Part shown: positions 7,228-14,230 of the stretch, piece after piece
How positions within the stretch are numbered: the first letter of the stretch is position 1
Layout: each line of letters begins with the position of its first letter
DNA from: Clostridiaceae bacterium
GTDB taxonomy: Bacteria; Bacillota; Clostridia; Oscillospirales; Acutalibacteraceae
Direction: 5' to 3'
Assembly: GCA_016295895.1 (NCBI GenBank)
Contig: JAEDKI010000009.1
Coordinates: 1 to 21,808 of the forward strand
Length of the DNA: 21,808 bases
Program-made: the position numbers and the translations under genes
The notes under the pieces: generated by a model
The model's input: only the letters and a program-made list of their open reading frames with translations
What the model was told of the DNA's origin: nothing
Databases searched by the model: none

Positions 7228-8526
7228 ATGAATACATATATCCATTCGGTATCCCTTGACGCAGAAAAATGCACGGGCTGCACAACCTGCATGAAGCACT
7301 GCCCGACCGAAGCAATTCGGGTTCGTGGCGGTTGCGCCGAAATAGATTCGGAACGGTGCATTGACTGCGGCGAGTGCATAAGAAACTGCACTCACAACGC
7401 CAAAAAGAGCAGTTATGATTCTTTTGACGAAATCAAAAAGTATAAATTCAAAATAGCCTTGCCCGCCCCTGCGCTTCTTGCTCAGTTTGACAATCTCGAC
7501 AATATAGACTATGTTTTGCAGGGTTTGCTTGACATCGGCTTTGACGATGTTTTTGAGGTTGCAAAGGGCGCTGAATTTGTTTCGGCTTACACAAGGCTCT
7601 ATCTTCAGACGGAGGGCATCAAAAAGCCCGTCATAAGCTCCGCCTGCCCCGTTATCGTCAGGCTCATCGGGCTTCGCTTCCCGTTTCTGAAAGATAATCT
7701 CATGCCGCTGCTGCCTCCCATGGAGGTTGCCGCTTCAATGGCAAAAGAAAGGGCTCTCATGCAGCACCCCGAGCTGAAAAGGGAGGATATCGGCGTTTGC
7801 TTCATCTCCCCCTGCCCCGCAAAGGTCAGCTATGTCAGAAACGGCTTCGGCAGCTACAAGAGCGAGGTTGACCTCGTTGTTTCAATGAGCGAAATTTATC
7901 TTTTGCTTATCAACGTTATGAAGCGTGAAAAGGTCTGCACCGTTTCATCTCAGGCGGGCAGAATCGGAGTGAGCTGGGCGCTCTGCGGCGGCGAAGCCTC
8001 TGCAATCATCAACGACAAGATAATCGCCGCAGACGGAATCAACAATGTTATTTCCGTTCTTGACCAGATTGAGGACGGCAACATTCCCCCGGTTGACTTT
8101 GTTGAGCTTAACGCCTGCCCCGGCGGCTGCGTCGGCGGCGTTCTGACGATTGAAAATCCGTTTGTTGCCAAAAACAGGCTTCATACTCTCAGGCGATATA
8201 TGCCCGTTTCGCTCAATTCCATGCCACCCGGCGAGAGCTATGTTCCGGCAAAATACTTTTTCCTTGACATTCCGAATTACAAGCCGCTCAGCAGACTGAG
8301 CGACAATATCGGCGAATCGATGCGACTTATGTCGCAGATTCAGGCTGTCAGAAAAGAGCTGCCGGGCATCGACTGCGGCTCGTGCGGCGCTCCGAACTGC
8401 CGTGCGTTTGCCGAGGATCTCGTTTTGGGTCATGCGGACAAAAACGACTGCATAATTGCCTACAAGGAGCTTATTAAAAAATATATCAGAGATTATTCCG
8501 GAGGTGAGACGGTTGACGGTCAATGA
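7228..8526 (+). CDS. Sensory-type [FeFe]-hydrogenase-like protein (HydS-like)
   Basis: 432 residues. An N-terminal two-[4Fe-4S] ferredoxin domain (C15-C18-C21-C25; C44-C47-C50-C54) is followed by a compact H-cluster domain (about 70-350) and a C-terminal four-Cys FeS domain (C383, C386, C391, C408) like that of RnfB/acetyl-CoA synthase subunits. Three H-cluster loops are recognisable but altered. L1 is SSACP, with Ala139 at the proton-relay Cys and C140 kept. L2 is SPCPAK (C196, K199). L3 is ACPGGCVGG (C297, C301), without the usual GGGQP. All four cluster ligands remain, so an H-cluster could form, but fast turnover is unlikely. The Cys-to-Ala change is known from sensory HydS enzymes, several of which carry a PAS domain; none is present here. 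Neighbouring small ATPases may supply the output. Confidence 0.88.
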   Translation: MNTYIHSVSLDAEKCTGCTTCMKHCPTEAIRVRGGCAEIDSERCIDCGECIRNCTHNAKKSSYDSFDEIKKYKFKIALPAPALLAQFDNLDNIDYVLQGLLDIGFDDVFEVAKGAEFVSAYTRLYLQTEGIKKPVISSACPVIVRLIGLRFPFLKDNLMPLLPPMEVAASMAKERALMQHPELKREDIGVCFISPCPAKVSYVRNGFGSYKSEVDLVVSMSEIYLLLINVMKREKVCTVSSQAGRIGVSWALCGGEASAIINDKIIAADGINNVISVLDQIEDGNIPPVDFVELNACPGGCVGGVLTIENPFVAKNRLHTLRRYMPVSLNSMPPGESYVPAKYFFLDIPNYKPLSRLSDNIGESMRLMSQIQAVRKELPGIDCGSCGAPNCRAFAEDLVLGHADKNDCIIAYKELIKKYIRDYSGGETVDGQ

Positions 8527-8839
8527 GCTTTCCTCCCGTGAGGAATTCAGCGCTGTTTCAATGCCCGAAGGCGAGCGTGAAATCAGCGGAGTATATATCG
8601 GCGACCTGCTCAGCTGGGTTATGGGCAGAGCGAAAGCCGACAACGCCTGGATAACGATAATGTCCAACATCAACATTGCCGCCGTCGCTTCTCTTGCGGA
8701 CACGGCATGCATTATCCTTGCGGAGGGCGTAACGCTTGAGCCCGAGGTTGCGGAAACCGCCGGGGCAAAGGGCGTCAACATTCTTTCAACGGAAATGCCT
8801 GCCTATGAAACGGCGGTTCTTCTGAGCAAGCTTCTCTGA
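8513..8839 (+). CDS. DRTGG-domain protein 2
   Basis: A 108-residue DRTGG domain, closer to the family pattern than the copy upstream of the ATPase: EREISGVYIGDLLSWVMGRA (21-40), AWITIMSNINIAAVASL, then GVNILSTEMPAYETA near the C-terminus. The start is a TTG at 8513, with GGAGG 8 bases upstream inside the end of the preceding gene, giving a 14-base overlap. The longer frame back to 8456 lies entirely inside the hydrogenase-like gene and is rejected. Tight coupling to the sensory hydrogenase suggests equimolar synthesis. The two DRTGG copies are clearly divergent and may bind different ligands or partners. Confidence 0.83.
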   Translation: MTVNELSSREEFSAVSMPEGEREISGVYIGDLLSWVMGRAKADNAWITIMSNINIAAVASLADTACIILAEGVTLEPEVAETAGAKGVNILSTEMPAYETAVLLSKLL

Positions 8840-8840
8840 T

Positions 8841-9575
8841 ATGAAGGATTACTACTACGATTTACATATTCACTCCTGCCTTTCCCCCTGCGGCGATAAC
8901 GACATGACGCCCAACAACATCGCAGGAATGGGAGTTGTCGCAAAGCTCGACATAATGGCGTTAACCGACCACAACACCTGCCTTAACTGCCCCGCTTTCT
9001 TCAAGGCGGCGGAGAATAACGGAATTGTGCCGGTTGCGGGCATGGAGCTGACTACTGCGGAGGATATTCACCTCGTCTGCCTCTTTGAGCGTCTTGATGA
9101 CGCAATGAAATTCGGCGAAGAAGTGAATTCACGCAGAATACTTATTAAAAACCGCACAGATGTTTTCGGCGAACAGCTTATCATGGACGAAAACGATGAA
9201 ATCATCGGCGGCGATGAACATCTGCTTTCAAACGCAACGCAGATAACCGTTGACGAAGCCCCGGAGCTTGTTAAAAGCTTCGGCGGAATCTGCTATCCGG
9301 CGCATATCGACCGTGAAGCGAACGGAATCGTTGCAACCCTCGGCGTTTTCCCCGATGAACCTTATTTCCCCTGCGCCGAGCTTCATGACAGCGAAAAAAC
9401 CGATGAATATGTTTCACGCTTTCCCATTCTTGCAGACAAGCCCTTGGTTGTATCCTCCGACGCCCATTATCTTTGGGATATCAGCGGCAGGCTGAACCGA
9501 TTTTCGCTTGACTGCGAGCCTGAAACGCCCGAAAACATCCGCAAAAAGCTTTTTGAAAGGCTGAACGGCTTATGA
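8841..9575 (+). CDS. PHP-domain phosphoesterase
   Basis: A 244-residue PHP protein with a near-complete trinuclear metal site: H9 and H11 (DLHIHSC), D43 and H44 (LTDHN), E69 (GMEL), H77, H155 (PAHID), and D207 with H209 (SSDAH). Related PHP enzymes hydrolyse phosphomonoesters, nucleotides or RNA 5' ends; the substrate here is not predictable. An extra cysteine-rich stretch, CLSPC (13-17) and CLNC (47-50), near the active site is striking in a redox operon. The ATG begins one base after the preceding stop and has no Shine-Dalgarno sequence of its own, implying coupled translation. Its stop overlaps the next start (ATGA). In the module it could act as a phosphatase opposing the ATPases; this is inference. 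Confidence 0.88.
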   Translation: MKDYYYDLHIHSCLSPCGDNDMTPNNIAGMGVVAKLDIMALTDHNTCLNCPAFFKAAENNGIVPVAGMELTTAEDIHLVCLFERLDDAMKFGEEVNSRRILIKNRTDVFGEQLIMDENDEIIGGDEHLLSNATQITVDEAPELVKSFGGICYPAHIDREANGIVATLGVFPDEPYFPCAELHDSEKTDEYVSRFPILADKPLVVSSDAHYLWDISGRLNRFSLDCEPETPENIRKKLFERLNGL

Positions 9576-10123
9576 AAGAATTATCGCTGAATATTCTTGA
9601 CATCGCTCAGAATTCGGTCAAGGCAAAAGCGGAAAACATTCTGATTAAAATTGTTGAAGCTCAGGATACTATGACCCTGACAATCACCGACGACGGCTGC
9701 GGAATGACGGAGGAAACGGTTAAAAATGTTATGAATCCGTTTTTCACGACAAGAACGACGAGAAATGTCGGCATGGGCGTGCCCCTGCTGAAGCTTGCGG
9801 CGGAGCAGACGGGCGGAGGAATTGAAATTCAGTCCGTGAGCGAAAATGACGATCCGGTTCATCACGGAACGACGGTTACGGCGAGATTCAACAAAAATCA
9901 TCTTGATTTCACTCCGCTGGGCGATATCGTTTCAACCGTCACCGCCTTGATTCAGGGCGCACCGAACATAAATTGGCAATTCATTCATCAGAAAGACAGC
10001 GGAAGCGTTGAGCTTGACACGGCAGAAATGCGTTCGATTCTCGGCGATGTTCCGCTTGACAGCTACGAGGTTATAAAATGGATTGAGGATTACCTCAAAG
10101 AGGGCTACGAATCCATTTCATAA
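9572..10123 (+). CDS. Second stand-alone GHKL ATPase of the hyd operon
   Basis: A 183-residue histidine-kinase-like ATPase without a dimerisation/His-phosphotransfer domain. The N box is DIAQNSVKAKA (N14), G1 is TDDGCGM (D40-M45), the ATP-lid block is NPFFTTRTTR (55-64), and G2 is NVGMGV (65-70). A C-terminal extension of about 75 residues (109-183) is not part of the fold and has no motif I know. The NPFFTTR block is typical of true sensor kinases, so it is only distantly related to the RsbW-like ATPase encoded 2.4 kb upstream. The 4-base ATGA overlap couples it to the PHP gene. With no phosphoacceptor histidine in cis, it must act on another protein, if it is a kinase at all. Confidence 0.85.
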   Translation: MKELSLNILDIAQNSVKAKAENILIKIVEAQDTMTLTITDDGCGMTEETVKNVMNPFFTTRTTRNVGMGVPLLKLAAEQTGGGIEIQSVSENDDPVHHGTTVTARFNKNHLDFTPLGDIVSTVTALIQGAPNINWQFIHQKDSGSVELDTAEMRSILGDVPLDSYEVIKWIEDYLKEGYESIS

Positions 10124-10156
10124 TACAATAAATAAATTTCAGAGAGGATAGATATT

Positions 10157-10528
10157 ATGAAATCATTGGCTGAGCTTGCTGCTATCAGAGAAAAAATGAA
10201 AGACAAGGTCATTCTTCGTGAAGGCAGCGGCGAAATCAGAGTTGTTGTCGGCATGGCAACCTGCGGCATTGCGGCAGGCGCAAGACCCGTTCTCAGCGCA
10301 TTTGTTGAGGGCGTAAGCAAAGAGGGTCTCAGCGACAAGGTTACGGTTTCTCAGACAGGCTGCATCGGCGTTTGCCAGTATGAGCCGGTTGTTGAAATCT
10401 TTGAAGCAGGCAAAGAAAAGGTTACTTATGTTAAAATGACTCCCGAAAAGGCTGCCGAGGTTATCGAAAAGCATCTCAAGGGCGGCAATGTTATTCAGGA
10501 ATACACAATCAGCAACGCTATCTCATAA
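10157..10528 (+). CDS. HydD-like thioredoxin-fold ferredoxin-related protein
   Basis: 123 residues resembling the [2Fe-2S] thioredoxin-like domain of NuoE and of the HydB N-terminus, encoded directly before hydB in many clostridial hyd operons. Only three cysteines are present: C36 (GMATCGIAAGA), C69 and C73 (TGCIGVC). The NuoE family uses four, C-x4-C plus C-x3-C, so one expected ligand is missing. Either the cluster has another ligand or none is bound and the protein is structural or an assembly factor. From memory, homologues share this GxxTCGIAAGA pattern, so it is probably a family trait rather than a mutation. An AGAGAGGA site precedes the ATG by 8 bases. Confidence 0.8.
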   Translation: MKSLAELAAIREKMKDKVILREGSGEIRVVVGMATCGIAAGARPVLSAFVEGVSKEGLSDKVTVSQTGCIGVCQYEPVVEIFEAGKEKVTYVKMTPEKAAEVIEKHLKGGNVIQEYTISNAIS

Positions 10529-10544
10529 TGGAGGTTAAAATAAT

Positions 10545-12344
10545 ATGATTCGTTCCCATGTATTGATTTGCGGCGGCACGGGCTGTACCTCATCGGGCAG
10601 CAAGGTGCTCATGTCAACTTTTGAAGCGGAGCTTGCAAAGCAGGGTCTCGGCGAAGAAGTCAAGGTTGTTCAGACAGGCTGCTTCGGTCTGTGCGCCCTC
10701 GGCCCCGTTGTTATCATTTATCCCGAAGGCACTTTCTACAGCCGTGTCAAGCAGGAGGATGTTGCGGAGATCGTTGCCGAGCATCTTCTCAAAGGCCGTA
10801 TCGTTGAAAGACTTGTTTACAAGGATGTTGACGAGTCCACCGTTGAGGAAGGCAGACATGTTTCCCTTAACGACACAAACTTCTACAAAACTCAGAAGAG
10901 AGTTGCACTTCGCAACTGCGGACTTATCAACCCCGAAAACATTGACGAATACATCGCAATGGACGGCTATGCCGCTCTGGGCAAGGTTCTGACCGAGATG
11001 ACCCCCGAGGAGGTTATTCAGGTTGTTAAGGATTCGGGTCTGAGAGGCAGAGGCGGCGGAGGATTCCCCACCGGCCTTAAATGGAGCTTCACTGCCGCCA
11101 ACAGCGCAGATCAGAAATATGTTGTATGTAACGCCGACGAGGGCGACCCCGGCGCATTCATGGACCGTTCGGTTCTTGAAGGCGACCCCCACTGCATCGT
11201 TGAAGCAATGACAATCTGCGGCTACGCAACCGGCGCAACCGAGGGCTATGTTTATGTCCGCGCCGAATATCCCATTGCCGTTAAGCGTTTGCAGATAGCT
11301 ATTGACCAGGCAAAGGAATACGGTCTGCTCGGCAAAAACATCTTTGATTCGGGCTTTGATTTTGACCTTCATATCCGCCTCGGTGCAGGCGCATTCGTCT
11401 GCGGTGAGGAAACCGCTCTTATGACCTCCATTGAGGGCAACAGAGGTGAGCCGCGTCCCCGTCCTCCCTATCCTGCGGTTAAGGGACTTTTCGGCAAGCC
11501 GACAACCGAAAACAATGTTGAAACCTTTGCAAACATTCCTCAGATTATCCTCAAAGGCGCTGAGTGGTTTGCTTCAATGGGAACCGAGAAGTCAAAGGGC
11601 ACAAAGGTTTTCGCTCTCGGCGGAAAGATCACCAACACCGGCCTTGTTGAAATCCCCATGGGCACAACCCTGCGTGAAATCATCGAAGATATTGGCGGCG
11701 GCGTTCCCAACGGCAAAAAGTTCAAGGCTGCTCAGACCGGCGGACCTTCCGGCGGCTGTATCCCTGCAAGCCTTATCGACACTCCCATTGACTATGACAA
11801 CCTCACAGCCATCGGCTGCATGATGGGTTCAGGCGGACTCATCGTTATGGACGAGGACAACTGCATGGTTGATATTGCAAAGTTCTTCCTCAACTTCACG
11901 GTTGACGAATCCTGCGGCAAGTGCGCTCCCTGCCGTATCGGCACAAAGCGCATGATGGAAATTCTCGAGAAGATCACCTCCGGCAACGGCACTCTTGAGG
12001 ATATCGACAAGCTTGAAGAGCTTGCTTATTATATTAAGGAAAACTCACTCTGCGGCCTTGGACAGACTGCTCCGAACCCCGTTCTTGCAACTCTTAAATT
12101 CTTCCGTGAGGAATATATTGCTCACGTTGTTGACAAGAAGTGCCCCGCAGGCGTCTGCAAGAAGCTCCTTAACTACACAATTGACCCCGAAAAGTGCAGA
12201 GGCTGTACTCTCTGCGCCAGAAAGTGCCCCGCAGGCGCTATCAGCGGTTCGGTCAAGAACCCCCACACTATCGATACTGCCAAGTGCATCAAGTGCGGCG
12301 CATGCATGGAATCCTGCAAGTTCGGCGCAATCAGCAAAGGTTAA
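10545..12344 (+). CDS. hydB: Electron-bifurcating hydrogenase subunit HydB (NuoF-like)
   Basis: The 599-residue diaphorase subunit that binds FMN and NAD(H). An N-terminal thioredoxin-like [2Fe-2S] domain (C9, C14, C46, C50) is followed by the NuoF core. This has the glycine-rich nucleotide loop GLRGRGGGGFPTGLKW (165-180), the GAGAFVCGEETALMTSIEG block (280-298) and the [4Fe-4S] site C457-C460-C463 with C503. A C-terminal two-[4Fe-4S] ferredoxin domain follows (C551-C554-C557-C561; C581-C584-C587-C591). This layout matches HydB of trimeric enzymes, where electrons from H2 are split between NAD+ and ferredoxin, or recombined to make H2. A further CPAGVC pair (533-538) lies between domains. A GGAGG site precedes the ATG, 16 bases after hydD. 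Confidence 0.96.
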   Translation: MIRSHVLICGGTGCTSSGSKVLMSTFEAELAKQGLGEEVKVVQTGCFGLCALGPVVIIYPEGTFYSRVKQEDVAEIVAEHLLKGRIVERLVYKDVDESTVEEGRHVSLNDTNFYKTQKRVALRNCGLINPENIDEYIAMDGYAALGKVLTEMTPEEVIQVVKDSGLRGRGGGGFPTGLKWSFTAANSADQKYVVCNADEGDPGAFMDRSVLEGDPHCIVEAMTICGYATGATEGYVYVRAEYPIAVKRLQIAIDQAKEYGLLGKNIFDSGFDFDLHIRLGAGAFVCGEETALMTSIEGNRGEPRPRPPYPAVKGLFGKPTTENNVETFANIPQIILKGAEWFASMGTEKSKGTKVFALGGKITNTGLVEIPMGTTLREIIEDIGGGVPNGKKFKAAQTGGPSGGCIPASLIDTPIDYDNLTAIGCMMGSGGLIVMDEDNCMVDIAKFFLNFTVDESCGKCAPCRIGTKRMMEILEKITSGNGTLEDIDKLEELAYYIKENSLCGLGQTAPNPVLATLKFFREEYIAHVVDKKCPAGVCKKLLNYTIDPEKCRGCTLCARKCPAGAISGSVKNPHTIDTAKCIKCGACMESCKFGAISKG

Positions 12345-12362
12345 TAGAGGAGGCATAAGCTA

Positions 12363-14108
12363 ATGGAAATGGTAAACATTAAAATAAACAATATGCCCCT
12401 GAGCGTTCCCAAGGGCATCTCTATTCTTGAGGCTGCAAGATATGCGGGAATTGAAATTCCCACCCTCTGCTACCTCAAGCAGATGAATGAAATCGGCGCT
12501 TGCCGTATGTGCATGGTTGAGGTCAAGGGAGCCCGCTCTCTTGTTGCAGCCTGCGTTTTCCCCGTTAACGAGGGAATGGAAGTTTTCACCAACTCCGAAA
12601 AGGTCAGAAAGAGCCGCAAATATAACCTTGAGCTTGTTCTTTCAACCCATAATAAAGAATGTCTTTCCTGCGTTCGCAGCGGTAACTGCGAGCTTCAGAA
12701 GCTCTGCAAGGATTACGGCGTTGACGACGCTCACGCATTCGAGGGCGAAATGCCCGCAGCCGCATATGACGACTCCGCTCCTCATATGATAAGAGACAAC
12801 AGCAAGTGCATCCTCTGCCGCCGCTGCGTTGCCGCCTGCGACAATCAGGCTATCAGCGTTATCGGCGCAAACGCAAGAGGCTTTGACACTCACATCGGCT
12901 CTCCCTTTGAGCTTCCTCTTTACGATTTCTCCTGCGTATCCTGCGGCCAGTGCATAGTCAACTGCCCCGTCGGCGCACTTTATGAGAGAGACGACACCGC
13001 AAAGGTATTTGAAGCCATTGCAGATCCCGACAAGTTTGTTATTGTCAACACCGCTCCGTCAATCAGAGTTACTCTCGGCGAAGCCTTCGGCTATGAAATC
13101 GGCACAAATGTTACCGGCAAGATGGTTGCGGCTCTGCGCCGTCTCGGCTTCAACAAGGTATTTGATACCGATTTCTCAGCCGACCTTACCATCATGGAAG
13201 AAGCCAACGAGCTTGTCGAAAGAGTTAAGAACGGCGGCGTTCTGCCCATGATTACCTCCTGCTCACCCGGATGGGTTAAATACTGCGAGCATTATTATCC
13301 CGATCAGATAGATCACCTTTCAAGCTGCAAGTCCCCGCAGCAGATGTTCGGCGCAGTTGCCAAGACATGGTATGCAAAGAAGATGAACCTTGATCCCAAG
13401 GATATCGTTGTTGTCAGCATCATGCCCTGCACAGCCAAGAAGTTTGAATGCGGCAGAGACGATCAGAGCGCAAGCGGTTACGCCGACATTGACTACGCTC
13501 TGACCACAAGAGAGCTTGCAAGAATGATTGGAACCGCAGGCATTTCGTTCAACAATCTTCCCGACGAAGAATTTGACAATCCTCTCGGCGAGGGCACGGG
13601 CGCAGGCGTTATCTTCGGCGCAACCGGCGGCGTTATGGAAGCTGCTCTCAGAACTGCGGTTGAAACTCTCACGGGCGAGGAGCTCAAGAGCGTTGATTTC
13701 ACCGAGGTCAGAGGCACGGAGGGCATCAAAGAGGCTGTTTACACCGTTGCAGGCATGGAAATCAAGGTCTGCGCAGCAAGCGGACTCAAGAACGCCGAAG
13801 CTGTTATGGAAAAGGTCAAGAACGGCACGGCTGATTATCAGTTCATCGAGATCATGGCTTGCCCCGGCGGCTGCGTAAACGGCGGCGGTCAGCCCATTCA
13901 GCCCGCAAGCGTTCGCAACTTTGTTGACCTTAAAGGCATCAGAGGCAAGGCTCTCTATGAGGCAGATAAGAATCTTCCTCTCAGAAAGTCTCATGAAAGC
14001 GAAGCCATCAAGACAGTCTACAGAGAGTATTTCGAGAAGCCCGGCAGCCACATTGCTCACGAGGTTCTCCACACTCACTATGTCAAGAGAGGCAAGTATT
14101 CCAAATAA
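12363..14108 (+). CDS. hydA: Electron-bifurcating [FeFe] hydrogenase catalytic subunit HydA
   Basis: 581 residues with the M3-type domain order. A [2Fe-2S] domain (C36, C47, C50, C64) is followed by a His-Cys [4Fe-4S] site (H96, C100, C103, C109) and a two-[4Fe-4S] domain (C149-C152-C155-C159; C191-C194-C197-C201). The H-cluster domain has L1 TSCSPGW (298-304), L2 MPCTAKKFE (354-362, C356) and L3 EIMACPGGCVNGGGQP (C500, C504). The C-terminal small-subunit-like segment (about 527-575) is present and fused. L1 has Ser301 where the classic TSCCP has its second Cys; this variant is, to my knowledge, common in trimeric enzymes. No export signal, so cytoplasmic. GAGGAGG lies ahead of the start, and the hydB stop is 18 bases upstream. 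Confidence 0.97.
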   Translation: MEMVNIKINNMPLSVPKGISILEAARYAGIEIPTLCYLKQMNEIGACRMCMVEVKGARSLVAACVFPVNEGMEVFTNSEKVRKSRKYNLELVLSTHNKECLSCVRSGNCELQKLCKDYGVDDAHAFEGEMPAAAYDDSAPHMIRDNSKCILCRRCVAACDNQAISVIGANARGFDTHIGSPFELPLYDFSCVSCGQCIVNCPVGALYERDDTAKVFEAIADPDKFVIVNTAPSIRVTLGEAFGYEIGTNVTGKMVAALRRLGFNKVFDTDFSADLTIMEEANELVERVKNGGVLPMITSCSPGWVKYCEHYYPDQIDHLSSCKSPQQMFGAVAKTWYAKKMNLDPKDIVVVSIMPCTAKKFECGRDDQSASGYADIDYALTTRELARMIGTAGISFNNLPDEEFDNPLGEGTGAGVIFGATGGVMEAALRTAVETLTGEELKSVDFTEVRGTEGIKEAVYTVAGMEIKVCAASGLKNAEAVMEKVKNGTADYQFIEIMACPGGCVNGGGQPIQPASVRNFVDLKGIRGKALYEADKNLPLRKSHESEAIKTVYREYFEKPGSHIAHEVLHTHYVKRGKYSK

Positions 14109-14137
14109 GCTCCTTTGTTTTGATTTTATGTTGTTTT

Positions 14138-14219
14138 ATGGCTTGTATCGGGATTTTCCGGTACAAGCCATAAAAATATCCACCCGATCACCGATAAGGT
14201 GAAAGGGTGGATATTTTTT
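14138..14219. terminator. Composite bidirectional terminator after hydA
   Basis: Two hairpins in tandem. The first is TGGCTTGTA (14139-14147) with TACAAGCCA (14162-14170), extended by CGG/CCG, and has no T run. The second is ATATCCACCC (14176-14185) with GGGTGGATAT (14205-14214), with an inner TCACC/GGTGA stem. It is flanked by AAAAA on the left and TTTTTT on the right, so it works as a terminator in both directions, for hydA and for the minus-strand phosphoesterase gene. Confidence 0.88.
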
Positions 14220-14230
14220 GCTTGTTCAGA

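Noticed and set aside
8456..8512. A longer start for DRTGG protein 2
   Set aside because: It lies fully inside the hydrogenase-like gene. GGAGG is placed correctly for the TTG at 8513.
7945..8781. A 278-codon minus-strand frame across the HydS-like and DRTGG genes
   Set aside because: It crosses two real plus-strand genes and shows no recognisable protein feature.
13320..14078. A 252-codon minus-strand frame inside hydA
   Set aside because: It is a shadow of the hydA codon bias, with no motif, and lies over conserved H-cluster loops on the other strand. The 10614-11372 frame opposite hydB is rejected for the same reason.
14138..14219. A short repeat array or CRISPR-like structure after hydA
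   Set aside because: The two inverted repeats differ in sequence, are not reiterated, and are fully explained as terminator hairpins.
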